Origin: Bradyrhizobium sp.
GTDB taxonomy: Bacteria; Pseudomonadota; Alphaproteobacteria; Rhizobiales; Xanthobacteraceae
Reading direction: 5' to 3'
Length of the DNA: 50,219 nt
Assembly (NCBI RefSeq): GCF_017881085.1
Contig: NZ_JADGRI010000003.1
Span: 1 to 50,219, forward strand
Made by a program: the position numbers and the translations under genes. Positions within the stretch are counted from its first letter, which is position 1, and the number at the start of each line of letters is the position of its first letter. The notes beneath the pieces are model-generated. The model did not search any database, was not told where the DNA came from, and was given only the letters and a program-made list of their open reading frames with translations. Below, in pieces: positions 1-8,131 of the stretch.

Positions 1-779
1 ATGGTGGTCGACGCCCGCGTGATGACGGTGACCAGCGCCCACCATGACAATACCGGCATCTGCACCGCGAGCAGCTTGTCGGCGACGAAGCGCAGACCCT
101 GCACCTCGGCATCGATGCGCACGAAGCTCTGCACCAGCGCGACATTGCCGAGCGCGTCGGAAGCGCGCGCGGACAGATCGCTGTAATGGGCCTCCACCTC
201 GTTCTGCATGCCGTAGGTCTTACGCACCACCAGCGTCGTCAGCACCGTGAACACCACGCACAGCACGAACAGGAGAATCGCCAGCCGCCAGTTGATGTAG
301 AGCGCGAGCGGCAACAGCACCACCAGCGACATGATCGCGGCGAAATGCTCGCGGAAAAATCCGAGCCACAGCCGCCATAATGCGTCGGTGCCGTTCAGCA
401 TCACCTTCATCAGGCGGCCGGAATGGGTGCCGGTGTGGAAGGTCAGCGGCAACTGCATGATGTGCTCGAAATAATTCGTCAGCACCGCCTGGCGCTGGCG
501 GTGCGCCAGCCGGTCGGCGTGCAGCGCCACTGCGGCGCTGGCGCCGATGGTGAACAGGCCGAACGCCGCCCAGGCCGCCAGCAGCGGCCAGGCCGACGAC
601 GATCCGAGCGGGCCGGCCGATGGCTTGCCGGAGAGGACGTCGACGATGCGGCCGAACAGTACCGGCTCGGCGAATTGCGCGCCGGCGAGCAGCAGGTTGG
701 CGCCAGCAAGGATCCAGCCCAGCCGCGCCTCTTTGCCGAGCAGCTCAAGGACGCGCGCGTAAAGCCGAAACAGGGACAT
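1..779 (-). CDS. ndvA: Glucan exporter ABC transporter, NdvA-like (N-terminal part, runs off the window)
   Basis: This is the amino-terminal 259 residues of an ABC exporter, read leftward and cut by the window edge. It begins [15 protein letters not shown] and continues with ...[15 protein letters not shown], the pattern I recognise from NdvA/ChvA, the fused membrane/ATPase exporters of periplasmic cyclic beta-glucan. Visible content is the ABC transmembrane domain with several hydrophobic segments (about residues 20-42, 64-84, 145-190); the ATPase domain lies outside. An in-frame ATG at 833 would add 18 residues; I prefer 779 because MSLFRLYAR is the usual family start. Cyclic glucan export matters for osmoadaptation and nodulation in rhizobia. 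The exact glucan is not readable from this part. Confidence 0.85.
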   Translation of the reverse strand, partial: MSLFRLYARVLELLGKEARLGWILAGANLLLAGAQFAEPVLFGRIVDVLSGKPSAGPLGSSSAWPLLAAWAAFGLFTIGASAAVALHADRLAHRQRQAVLTNYFEHIMQLPLTFHTGTHSGRLMKVMLNGTDALWRLWLGFFREHFAAIMSLVVLLPLALYINWRLAILLFVLCVVFTVLTTLVVRKTYGMQNEVEAHYSDLSARASDALGNVALVQSFVRIDAEVQGLRFVADKLLAVQMPVLSWWALVTVITRASTT

Positions 780-881
780 GCCGCTAGGACTCGCATAGAG
801 GGCTGCCGGCGCACCCGCCGTCAGAGGTTCCATTCTAATCAGGGAATGCCGGGAAGATACAGGGCGCCGGCGATGTTTTGC

Positions 882-1940
882 TCAATTGATGAGGCGCCCG
901 TCCAGCGGCGGCAAGAAGCTCTCGTCGAAAATATCCGCCGCGGATGGCCGTTTGCGGAATTTGAAATCCTCGGCGACCTCGGCGATCGACCGGTCGAGAC
1001 GGGCAGGGTCGACGGCGCCGATGCCGTAGCGCCTGACCTCGCCGGTCAGGATGTTATCGGAAATCAGCGTATGCAGCCGCTCAAGTTCCAGATCGCGGGA
1101 TCCGCCATCCATCCGGCTGATGACTTCATCCACCGCGCGTTCGGGTTGCTTGATCGCGAGATGCGTCCCGGCTATCAGCGCGCGCACGAAGCCCTTCACG
1201 GCCTCGGGCCTTGCGGCACCAAACGCCGGATTGACGATGACGGCAAAACCGTAGGCCTCGCAGCCATAGTCGGCAAATCGAAGCACGGTGAGGTCGTCGG
1301 CCGGCACGCCGCGATCTCTCAGATTGACCGCCGACAGGTAGGAAAACCCGGTCACGGCGTCCACCTGACCCGCCGACAGCATCGGCTCGCGCACGGCGGC
1401 GCCGATCCCTTGCTGCTTCACACCCGCGATCTTGATTCCGTCCTGCCGCGCCAAGGCCGGCCACAGCCGGATCGACAGATCGCCGTCGGCGACGCCGAGC
1501 GTCTTGCCCTCGATATCGGAGAGCGCGTGGATGCCCCGGCTCTTGCGCGCGATGATGGCGTAGGGCGACTGGTTGAACAGCACGAACACCGCCTTGACGG
1601 GCGGCGCATCGGGTCTACCGCGAAAGCGGATCAGTTCGTTGATGTCGGCCAGCGCGAAATCGCTAGCGCCGGAGGCGACGCGTGCAATCGCGTCCGGCGA
1701 ACCGCTGGCGACGTTGGTGGTGACCGCGAGGCCCTCCGAGCTGAACAGACCGCTGGCCGAGGCCAGCAAGACAGGCGCCGCGCCCGCATCGATCGGACGA
1801 TCAAAGGAGAACTGGATCGGGATCGGTTGCCGCGGGGCAGCCTGTGCGCAGGCCTTGTCCGCACCGAAGCATGCAAGACCCATAAGGCCTGTCAGCACAG
1901 CCGAAACGCATTTGGCGGCAATGGTCGGACTCGCGCGCAT
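882..1940 (-). CDS. ABC transporter substrate-binding protein, NMT1/SsuA-like
   Basis: A 352-residue secreted binding protein of the NMT1/THI5-like superfamily (nitrate, sulfonate or pyrimidine-precursor uptake). A signal peptide covers about residues 1-34, ending ACAQA. The family pattern follows: a lobe starting IPIQFSFDRP, the segment LLASASGLFSSEGLAV, and an internal DIEGKTLGVADGD. The frame is open upstream to 2033, but I chose the ATG at 1940 because it directly precedes the hydrophobic signal sequence. No permease or ATPase partner is adjacent, so it is an orphan binding protein or works with a transporter elsewhere. It lies just upstream of the glucan exporter on the same strand. The ligand cannot be assigned. 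Confidence 0.85.
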   Translation of the reverse strand: MRASPTIAAKCVSAVLTGLMGLACFGADKACAQAAPRQPIPIQFSFDRPIDAGAAPVLLASASGLFSSEGLAVTTNVASGSPDAIARVASGASDFALADINELIRFRGRPDAPPVKAVFVLFNQSPYAIIARKSRGIHALSDIEGKTLGVADGDLSIRLWPALARQDGIKIAGVKQQGIGAAVREPMLSAGQVDAVTGFSYLSAVNLRDRGVPADDLTVLRFADYGCEAYGFAVIVNPAFGAARPEAVKGFVRALIAGTHLAIKQPERAVDEVISRMDGGSRDLELERLHTLISDNILTGEVRRYGIGAVDPARLDRSIAEVAEDFKFRKRPSAADIFDESFLPPLDGRLIN

Positions 1941-2106
1941 TGGCACTACTTCGGATTCACGGGATTCACGGCACCAGCAGCCCCGGGATCCATGATGATT
2001 TGATGACGGCTGGAGCGCGGTTAACCAACACACTGCCGGTTGAAATCTGAACGGCCGATGAGCGCCACGATCTCGCCATCTATTGCTCAGACCGGGTTCG
2101 GTCTTG

Positions 2107-2131
2107 GGAACCTAACATGGGTTCAGCGGTT
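2107..2131 (+). promoter_or_regulatory. EcfG-type general stress promoter (GGAAC-N16-GGTT)
   Basis: GGAAC at 2107-2111 is followed after 16 bases by GGTT, one base from the EcfG consensus CGTT. It stands 48 bases before the ATG of the Gly/Tyr-rich gene and faces it. A GGAGG ribosome site lies at about 2165-2169. The match is by eye. Confidence 0.5.
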
Positions 2132-2178
2132 GGCTACAGGCGGCCTGACGGGCCGGGCCTCCATGGAGGATATTCGAG

Positions 2179-2595
2179 ATGTTTACGCGAAAAGCAGTGT
2201 TTTCATCGATCGGCCGCGCCACTGTGATGGCGACGGTTGCGGCGATGGCGCTGACAGTCGTTGCGCCCTCGCTGGCTCGCGCCGGATCGGCGCCGTCGGC
2301 CCAGGGTATTTCGGCCGCGACCCCGGCCAGCGGAGCCACCGACATCAGCGCTCGCCGCAGGGGTTACGGGGGTGGAGGCGGCGCCGCTGCAGCGGCCGCG
2401 TTTGCCGGCATTGTCGGCACCGGCCTTGCGATCGCGGCCACCCAGAACCGCCGCGCCTATTATGACGATTACGATGGCGGCCCGGCCTACTACGGCGGCG
2501 GCCCCGCCTATTATGGCGGTCCCGGCTATTACGGTCCCGGCTACGGTTACCACGGCCGAAGTTCCCAGTTTGGCGGCCAACCATACCCCAACTAG
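2179..2595 (+). CDS. Gly/Tyr-rich secreted protein of unknown function
   Basis: A 138-residue protein with a signal peptide (hydrophobic stretch about residues 14-34, ending LARAG). The mature part has a glycine run (RRRGYGGGGG), an alanine-rich hydrophobic stretch (AAAAAAFAGIVGTGLAIAA), and then repeated Tyr/Gly/Pro units (GPAYYGGGPAYYGGPGYYGP). Such proteins are common and uncharacterised in Bradyrhizobium; the middle stretch could insert in or contact a membrane. A clear GGAGG ribosome site precedes the ATG and a strong terminator follows. An EcfG-type promoter upstream suggests induction by general stress. I do not recognise a named family, so no function is given. Confidence 0.75.
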   Translation: MFTRKAVFSSIGRATVMATVAAMALTVVAPSLARAGSAPSAQGISAATPASGATDISARRRGYGGGGGAAAAAAFAGIVGTGLAIAATQNRRAYYDDYDGGPAYYGGGPAYYGGPGYYGPGYGYHGRSSQFGGQPYPN

Positions 2596-2658
2596 CAGCG
2601 GGTGCCTGTCCAGCGGTTCTCCGCTTACCGGCTGGTAACCATGTCCGCCAACCGATCG

Positions 2659-2700
2659 ATCCGCCGGACGCGCCCTCCCGCGCGTCCGGCGGATTTCTTC
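2659..2700 (+). terminator. Rho-independent terminator
   Basis: A perfect 15-bp stem (2659-2673 pairing with 2680-2694) with a 6-base loop is followed by TTTCTTC. It closes the single-gene unit at 2179-2595. Confidence 0.85.
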
Positions 2701-2755
2701 GTAATGTGCCGCGGCCGTTAACACGCTTGCCACGGGTTTGGATTAGCTTGAAATC

Positions 2756-3166
2756 ATGAGTGATTCGCTCGAACGGCTCTATCAGGCGGTGCTCGCGGCC
2801 AAGGATCTCGATCCGGCAATCTCGCGAACCGCGCGGCTGTTCCAGCGCGGCCCGGCCAAGATGGCCAAGAAGCTGGCCGAGGAAGCCATCGAGGTCGTGA
2901 TCGACGCCGTCAACCGTAATCCCGAAGCGGTGGTCCGCGAGAGCGCCGACCTGCTCTACAATCTCACGGTTTTATGGGCGTCGGCGGGTGTGCGGCCGGA
3001 CGACGTGTGGCGCGAAATGGCGCAGCGCGAACGTCTGCTCGGAATCGCCGAGAAGATGCCGAAGATGCCGAAATCCACCGTGAAGATGCCCAAGACTTCA
3101 CCGGCCCGGGTCGCGCGGCGACCAATTGTCGCGCTCGAAGGCCGTGGGCTCCGCAAGCGCTACTGA
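2756..3166 (+). CDS. HisE/MazG-like phosphoribosyl-ATP diphosphatase family protein
   Basis: A 136-residue protein. Residues 1-100 match the HisE/MazG all-alpha pyrophosphatase fold: LAEEAIEVVIDAV carries the metal-binding EExxE helix and ESADLLYNL the second acidic helix. HisE hydrolyses phosphoribosyl-ATP to phosphoribosyl-AMP in histidine synthesis. Here there are no his genes nearby, and a basic tail of about 35 residues follows with repeated KMPK units (KMPKMPKSTVKMPK), which classical HisE of about 107 residues lacks. It may be a paralogue with another nucleotide substrate or one that binds nucleic acid. The fold is likely; the substrate is not established. Confidence 0.75.
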   Translation: MSDSLERLYQAVLAAKDLDPAISRTARLFQRGPAKMAKKLAEEAIEVVIDAVNRNPEAVVRESADLLYNLTVLWASAGVRPDDVWREMAQRERLLGIAEKMPKMPKSTVKMPKTSPARVARRPIVALEGRGLRKRY

Positions 3167-3230
3167 GATTTAACGACATTCCGCAAGACCCCGGCATGGA
3201 CAAATCCGTCCCATGGTGGTTCATCGCGCC

Positions 3231-3812
3231 ATGCTGAGACGGATCTACGACTGGTGTATTGACGCCGCCCACAAGCCCTACGCGCTCTGGATCATGGGCG
3301 CGGTAGCGTTCGCGGAAAGCTCGTTCTTTCCGGTACCCCCGGACGTGATGCTGATCCCGATGTCGCTGGCGCGCCCGCAGCGGGCCTGGCTCTACGCCCT
3401 GATCTGCACCGCGACGTCGGTGGTGGGCGGCATGCTCGGCTATGCGATCGGCGCGCTGCTCTACGATTCCATCGGGCATTGGCTGATCGAGTTCTACGGT
3501 CTTGGCGGCAAGGTCGAAGCCTTCCGTTCCTCCTACGCCGAATGGGGCGCCCTGATCATCATCGGCAAGGGCCTGACGCCGATCCCCTACAAGCTCGTGA
3601 CCATCACCTCGGGTTTTGCCGGCTATAACATCTGGCTATTCGTGCTGTGCTCGATCATCGCCCGCGGCGGACGCTTCTTCATCGTCGCGATCCTGCTCAA
3701 CCGCTACGGCGAATGGATCCGGGTGAGGATCGAGAAACATCTGGGGCTGTGGGTGGCGCTCGGCGCCGCCGTGCTCGTGCTCGGTTTTGTCGTCGCGTTT
3801 CGAATGATCTGA
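3231..3812 (+). CDS. YqaA/DedA-family (SNARE-associated) inner membrane protein
   Basis: A 193-residue membrane protein of the YqaA branch of the DedA/SNARE-associated family. Recognisable features are AFAESSFFPVPPDVMLIPM near the amino end, a glycine-rich segment VVGGMLGYAIGALLYD, the GKGLTPIPYKL motif, and about four to five transmembrane helices. DedA proteins are linked to undecaprenyl-phosphate or phosphatidyl lipid flipping and to membrane energetics; the role of the YqaA branch is less certain. An in-frame ATG at 3213 would add six residues (MVVHRA); I prefer MLRRIYDW at 3231, although neither start has a good ribosome site. Confidence 0.85.
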   Translation: MLRRIYDWCIDAAHKPYALWIMGAVAFAESSFFPVPPDVMLIPMSLARPQRAWLYALICTATSVVGGMLGYAIGALLYDSIGHWLIEFYGLGGKVEAFRSSYAEWGALIIIGKGLTPIPYKLVTITSGFAGYNIWLFVLCSIIARGGRFFIVAILLNRYGEWIRVRIEKHLGLWVALGAAVLVLGFVVAFRMI

Positions 3813-3867
3813 AGACCGCCGTGAAAGGCTTTGCCGCTGCGCGGGGCTTCAGGCTACGCTCGCTGTC

Positions 3868-4455
3868 ATGAAGGCTCGATCCGACGACTTTATCGTGCCG
3901 GCGAGGGCACATGTCGCGGCCGCGGCGGCGATGCTCACGATGTTGCTGCTCACCGCCGGCGTCGCCTGGCCGCAAGCCGCCTCGGCGCCACCCGCGCTCG
4001 GCGTTCAGGAGCCGGCGCAGCAGGGCTTGCCCCAACAAGGCTTGCCCCAGCAAGGCACGCCCGGCCCGGCGCGCGAGGAAAATCCGGGACTGCTCAACGA
4101 AATCGGAAAGTTGTTCGACAAGCTACCGCCGCTGAAAGGCCCGCAGGAGACCATCGAGGATTTGAATGCGCGAGCCCGGGATGCGGCGAAGGACGCTTCC
4201 GACAGCCTGTCGCGCCTGGCCAAGCCGGCCTCCATGGTCTCCGGGCGCATGATCTGTCCGGTGTCGGCAAACGGCTCGCCGGACTGCAAGCTCGGCGCCG
4301 ACAAGCTCTGCCAGTCAAAGGGCTACAAAGAGGGCAGGAGCCTCAACACCGATTCCGCCGAAACCTGCTCGGCGAAAGTGCTGATACCGGGCCGGCCCCG
4401 CAAGCCGGACGACTGCCGGACCGACAATTACGTCACCAGCGCGCTGTGCCAGTAG
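3868..4455 (+). CDS. Secreted Cys-containing protein of unknown function
   Basis: A 195-residue exported protein. The hydrophobic stretch at about residues 15-40 (AAAAAMLTMLLLTAGVAWP) is a signal peptide or anchor. A short Gln/Pro-rich tandem follows (GLPQQGLPQQGTPG), then a helical segment (residues 70-115), and a carboxyl region with six cysteines (MICPVS, PDCKLG, KLCQSKGY, ETCSAK, DDCRTD, SALCQ) that probably form disulfides in the periplasm. I know similar conserved hypothetical proteins from Bradyrhizobium but no function. It stands alone between the DedA-like gene and the nitronate monooxygenase-like gene. Confidence 0.75.
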   Translation: MKARSDDFIVPARAHVAAAAAMLTMLLLTAGVAWPQAASAPPALGVQEPAQQGLPQQGLPQQGTPGPAREENPGLLNEIGKLFDKLPPLKGPQETIEDLNARARDAAKDASDSLSRLAKPASMVSGRMICPVSANGSPDCKLGADKLCQSKGYKEGRSLNTDSAETCSAKVLIPGRPRKPDDCRTDNYVTSALCQ

Positions 4456-4571
4456 CGCCTTGGCGCAAGCGTAACGGATTTGCCTTGTTGGTATGATGTC
4501 TGGCATCTTTGGCTCAACCCCGCCTCTCCGTGGATCGCCAATCCCTGGAAAACCAAAAAGGATTTTACCTG

Positions 4572-5540
4572 ATGTCCATGCCTGCCTTGTTCAAGGGCCG
4601 TCTGTCGATTCCCGTGATCGGTGCGCCGCTGTTCATCATTTCTGTGCCTGATCTCGTGATCGCGCAGTGCAAGGCGGGCGTGGTCGGATCGTTTCCGGCG
4701 CTGAACGCGCGCCCCGCAGCGCTGCTCGACGAGTGGCTGGTGCGGATCAAGGAAGAACTGGCGGCCTACGACAGGGCTCACCCCGAGCGGCCGTCGGCGC
4801 CGTTCGCCGTCAATCAGATCGTGCACCGCTCGAACAACCGGCTCGACCAGGATCTCGCGCTTTGCGAGAAGCACAAGGTGCCGATGATCATCACTTCATT
4901 GGGCGCGCGCGAAGAACTCAATCAGGCCGCGCATCGCTGGGGCGGCATCGTCTTTCACGACGTGATCAACCAGAAGTTCGCGCACAAGGCGGTCGAGAAG
5001 GGTGCGGACGGCCTGATCCTGGTGTCGGCCGGCGCCGGCGGCCACGCCGGGACGATATCGCCGTTCGCCTTCGTGGCGGAGACCCGGCAATGGTTCGACG
5101 GGCCGATCGCGCTGTCGGGCGCCATCGGCAATGGCCGCGCCATCCGTGCGGCGCGGATACTCGGGGCCGACTTCGCCTATATCGGCTCCGCGTTCATCGC
5201 CACCACCGAAGCCAACGCGGTGGAGGGATACAAGCAGATGATCACCGGTTCGGCCGCCGAGGACATCGTCTATTCCAACCTGTTCACCGGCGTGCACGGC
5301 AACTACCTGAAGCCGTCGATCGTGGCGGCCGGCATGGATCCCGACAACCTGCCGCAATCCGATCCATCGAAAATGAGTTTCGGGACCGATGCCTCGGGCG
5401 AGCGCGCCAAGCCGAAAGCCTGGAAGGAAATCTGGGGCAGCGGCCAGGGCGTGGGCAGCGTCGGGAAGGTCGTGCCGGCCGCCGAATTGATCGCGCGGTT
5501 CAGACGCGAATATGACGCAGCCGTCGATCCGTCGTTGTGA
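4572..5540 (+). CDS. Nitronate monooxygenase family flavoprotein
   Basis: A 322-residue TIM-barrel protein of the nitronate monooxygenase (2-nitropropane dioxygenase-like) family, which uses FMN to oxidise alkyl nitronates. Family hallmarks: IPVIGAPLFIIS at the start, GVVGSFPALNARP, the catalytic-loop region ADGLILVSAGAGGHAG, and the phosphate-binding ALSGAIGNGRAIRAA followed by ADFAYIGSAFIATTEA. I chose the ATG at 4572 (MSMPALFKGRL) because the barrel starts there; the frame is open back to 4509. A paralogue of the same subfamily lies at 16.6-17.6 kb. The true substrate is unknown; many members act on other compounds. Confidence 0.9.
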   Translation: MSMPALFKGRLSIPVIGAPLFIISVPDLVIAQCKAGVVGSFPALNARPAALLDEWLVRIKEELAAYDRAHPERPSAPFAVNQIVHRSNNRLDQDLALCEKHKVPMIITSLGAREELNQAAHRWGGIVFHDVINQKFAHKAVEKGADGLILVSAGAGGHAGTISPFAFVAETRQWFDGPIALSGAIGNGRAIRAARILGADFAYIGSAFIATTEANAVEGYKQMITGSAAEDIVYSNLFTGVHGNYLKPSIVAAGMDPDNLPQSDPSKMSFGTDASGERAKPKAWKEIWGSGQGVGSVGKVVPAAELIARFRREYDAAVDPSL

Positions 5541-5567
5541 GGCGGCACGGCGTAACAAGAAGAACAA

Positions 5568-5600
5568 AGCCCCGGTTCTGATCTTATCAGAACCGGGGCT
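5568..5600. terminator. Bidirectional terminator between convergent genes
   Basis: A perfect 15-bp inverted repeat (5568-5582 and 5586-5600) with a 3-base loop lies between the stop of the nitronate monooxygenase-like gene and the stop of the leftward binding-protein gene. On the minus strand the stem is followed by TTTGTTCTT, so it works best for the leftward gene. Confidence 0.85.
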
Positions 5601-5626
5601 CTGGCGATTGCGCCGATGCCTGACGC

Positions 5627-7186
5627 CTATTCGAGTTCGATCGGCTGATACTTTCCATTCTCGTCAAGCGCGGTGCCCCAGATCTTGTGCGAAGCCTGGT
5701 GTTCCGAGCGGCCGAAATTGAGGGAAGTCCCGAGGCCCAGATCGATATTGCGCATGCTCTCGAGGTTGTCGATCAGCCGCTCGGTGTCGAATTGCGGACC
5801 TGCACGCTTCAGGCCCTGGATCAGCACGTTGGCGGCGACGTAGCCCTCGAACGAGACGTAATCCGGCGCCTCGCCGGGGAAATATTTGGCAAGCGCGTTC
5901 TTGTATTCGAGCACCGCGCTCGAATAGCCGGATACCGCCGGCACCACCTGGGTCACGATGACGCCGGTAGCAAAGCGCGGCCCCAACAGTCCCAGCTCCT
6001 CGGCGAGCGAGGTGCTGCCCACGAACGACACGTTGGTGTAGACCATGCCGGGATAGAGGTCGCGGGTCTTCTCGATGAACTTTGCGGCGGCCCGATAGGC
6101 CGCCACCATGACCACGGCCTTGATCGGCGGTTTCTGCAATTTCAGCTGATTGACCGCGTCGTCCACGTCCACCGTGTTTCGCTTGTAGTTGAGCCGGACG
6201 ATTGCGCCGTCGTTGGCGCCGAGCGAGCGGAACGCCTTGGCGACGCCTGCGAAGCCCGCATCGCCATAGGCATCCTGCTGGGCGAAGACAGCGATCTGTC
6301 GCGGCGGTATCCGGCGCAATTTCACCAGATAGTGCACGACGGAATCGGTTTCCTCCGCGTAGCTCGCACGATAGTTGAATACATAACGATCGGGAGGATC
6401 GCTGCGCAGGATGTTGGCGCCGGTGAAGGCGCCGAAGAACAACGTCCGCCGCTCCAGCGCGTAAGGTACCCCGACGGCCGCGGTCGGCGTTCCGACGTTG
6501 CCGATGAAGCCGAACACCTGGTCCTTCTCGTAGAGCTGTTTCATGGCATCGAGCGTCCGCGTCGGCTCGTAGCCGTCGTCGGCCGCGATCAGCCTGAGCT
6601 GCCGGCCGTCCACGCCGCCCGCGTCGTTGATCCGGTTGAAGGCGGTGTCGATCCCGAGCTTCATCTGGCGGCCGAGTTCCTTGGCCGGGCCGGAAAACGG
6701 TCCCGCGATTCCGAACCGGATCTCGCGATCGGTGACGCCGCGTACCGGCGGTCCGGGCGGAACCGGCGCGATCGATGTGGCTGCTGCGGCGGCGGACGGT
6801 CCAATGACGCCCGCCAGCGACGGCCCGGCCCCCGCCGAGGGCCCGGCGATCGACCGCTCGAGGTCGGCAAGCTGGCGCTCGGCCAGCCGGCAATCCATCT
6901 TCCCGCTTGTCACGGCGGTGCGACCGTCCGCGACACTGCGATTGAGCGCCTGTGTCAGGTCGTCACGCTCGGCCTCGTTGGACGAGGCCTCCTTGATCAC
7001 GGCCGAGAACTTGTCGACGATGGTCTGGATGCGCGGTCGGGCGATGTCGGTGCAGGCCAGCGCCGAACCGACGATCGGCCCGACGCGGCTCGCCAGATCG
7101 CGAACGACGTCGGTGTTGCCAGGCGCCGCGCTCGCGGCGCTCGCGAGCAGGGCGCTGAATAAAATGGCGATCCAACGAGGGGTCAT
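5627..7186 (-). CDS. Branched-chain amino acid-type substrate-binding protein with extra N-terminal domain
   Basis: A 519-residue exported protein. A signal peptide ends ASAASA near residue 20. Residues 25-120 form a small helical domain with two cysteines (LACTDIARP, KMDCRLAERQ), then a Pro/Ala linker, and from about residue 150 a complete Peripla_BP_6 (LivK-like) domain: IRFGIAGPFSGPAKELG, RQLRLIAADDGYEPTRT, FGFIGNVGTPT, and VFAQQDAYGDAGFAG. Ordinary LivK-type proteins have about 370-400 residues, so the front domain is an addition. No permease or ATPase genes are adjacent. It may be an orphan receptor for a distant transporter or a sensor partner; the ligand is unknown. Confidence 0.85.
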   Translation of the reverse strand: MTPRWIAILFSALLASAASAAPGNTDVVRDLASRVGPIVGSALACTDIARPRIQTIVDKFSAVIKEASSNEAERDDLTQALNRSVADGRTAVTSGKMDCRLAERQLADLERSIAGPSAGAGPSLAGVIGPSAAAAATSIAPVPPGPPVRGVTDREIRFGIAGPFSGPAKELGRQMKLGIDTAFNRINDAGGVDGRQLRLIAADDGYEPTRTLDAMKQLYEKDQVFGFIGNVGTPTAAVGVPYALERRTLFFGAFTGANILRSDPPDRYVFNYRASYAEETDSVVHYLVKLRRIPPRQIAVFAQQDAYGDAGFAGVAKAFRSLGANDGAIVRLNYKRNTVDVDDAVNQLKLQKPPIKAVVMVAAYRAAAKFIEKTRDLYPGMVYTNVSFVGSTSLAEELGLLGPRFATGVIVTQVVPAVSGYSSAVLEYKNALAKYFPGEAPDYVSFEGYVAANVLIQGLKRAGPQFDTERLIDNLESMRNIDLGLGTSLNFGRSEHQASHKIWGTALDENGKYQPIELE

Positions 7187-7265
7187 CGCAAACTCCCCAC
7201 CAAGGCCAATATGGACTCTTGATCAGGCATCTTCGTTTCTCCCCTCGTTTGATAGGTCGGTCGCA

Positions 7266-7868
7266 CTATTGCTTTGTTTCGCTTGAGTTGGGTTTCTGGC
7301 GCCATTGCATGAACTGCTGAAGCAACTGATCTGACTTCTCACGCGTTGCGGGCTGCTCGCGCATTGCTGGCTGGCTGTTCTGGGCCGACGCGAGGATGGG
7401 CTGAAATTCCGCGATCGCAGGCTTCGATCCCTCGTCGCGCTGGCCGGGTTGAATCAGAACCGACTTGATCGACTTCATGATTCCAGAAGAGCCGCCACTG
7501 TCCGGCAGCCGCGACGCAGGCACCATGATGACGAAGAACAGCGCCACGATCGCGGAGACGCCGACGGCCGCGGCGAAGCGGCCGGCCACGGTGATCAGGG
7601 CCGTTCCGCGATCCAGTTCCTCCGCGAGTCCGGGAGGCTCGTGGATCACTTCGGGGTCGAGCGGGTGCCACAAGGCGTTGGAAACCGCCTTCTCCAGCTG
7701 GGTATCGAGCGAGGCCGGAGGGGAGGCCGGGCTCCTGGTCGGCTCTGGCGTTGCTTCGCGCGAAGGGGACAAGCGTGCCTCGGATCTCTCGCGCAACCAG
7801 CGCGGCGCATAGTACGCGGGTTCGTTTGGATTGAGATTGTCGTGCTCGTTCTCACTCGGGCTACTCAT
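7266..7868 (-). CDS. Single-pass membrane protein of unknown function
   Basis: A 200-residue protein with a Pro/Ser-rich, polar amino-terminal half, one clear transmembrane helix at about residues 97-118 (FAAAVGVSAIVALFFVIMVP), and a polar Gln-rich carboxyl half. It has no signal peptide, so the amino half is probably cytoplasmic. Neighbours are the LivK-like protein downstream on the same strand and the divergent minC operon. The motif PAYYAPRWLRE near residue 18 is the most conserved-looking element. I do not recognise a named family and give no function. Its ATG overlaps the stop of a doubtful small upstream reading frame. Confidence 0.65.
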   Translation of the reverse strand: MSSPSENEHDNLNPNEPAYYAPRWLRERSEARLSPSREATPEPTRSPASPPASLDTQLEKAVSNALWHPLDPEVIHEPPGLAEELDRGTALITVAGRFAAAVGVSAIVALFFVIMVPASRLPDSGGSSGIMKSIKSVLIQPGQRDEGSKPAIAEFQPILASAQNSQPAMREQPATREKSDQLLQQFMQWRQKPNSSETKQ

Positions 7869-8131
7869 ACGCTACTCCTCATGACGCTTGGCATTGCGGT
7901 CACCGGTCGGCGCCGCAGTACTGACCTGTTGACGTTTCTTTTGAAGTTCTTGGACGACGGTTCGAAGCGGCGAGGAGCGTCGGCACCAAGTGTACGAGAC
8001 CCACCTGTACGAGATTCAAATGCTGATGAGAGAATTTGAATCAAAGATTCCGATGCAAAATCCGCATCGCGTACAGAATGCGAAGGCCCGCGAATGAGAT
8101 CGCAAGACCTTGCCGTCCCCACCTCTTTCAT
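7865..8131 (-). CDS. Doubtful small reading frame upstream of the 7266-7868 gene
   Basis: An 88-residue frame beginning MKEVGTARSCDLIRG has a possible ribosome site (AGGGGA, about 8 bases before the ATG at 8131), and its stop overlaps the next start as ATGA. Both are consistent with a coupled leader gene. The composition is rich in Ser and Arg, no domain is visible, and no homologue is known to me. I list it only as a candidate. Confidence 0.2.
   Translation of the reverse strand: MKEVGTARSCDLIRGPSHSVRDADFASESLIQILSSAFESRTGGSRTLGADAPRRFEPSSKNFKRNVNRSVLRRRPVTAMPSVMRSSV

Noticed and set aside
423..2003. Long rightward reading frame opposite the binding protein
   Set aside because: It is antisense to a recognisable binding-protein gene and has a low-complexity Arg/Gln-rich translation; a by-product of GC-rich codon use.
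4017..4060. Possible CRISPR or tandem DNA repeat
   Set aside because: It is a short in-frame Gln/Pro coding repeat in a secreted protein with no spacers.
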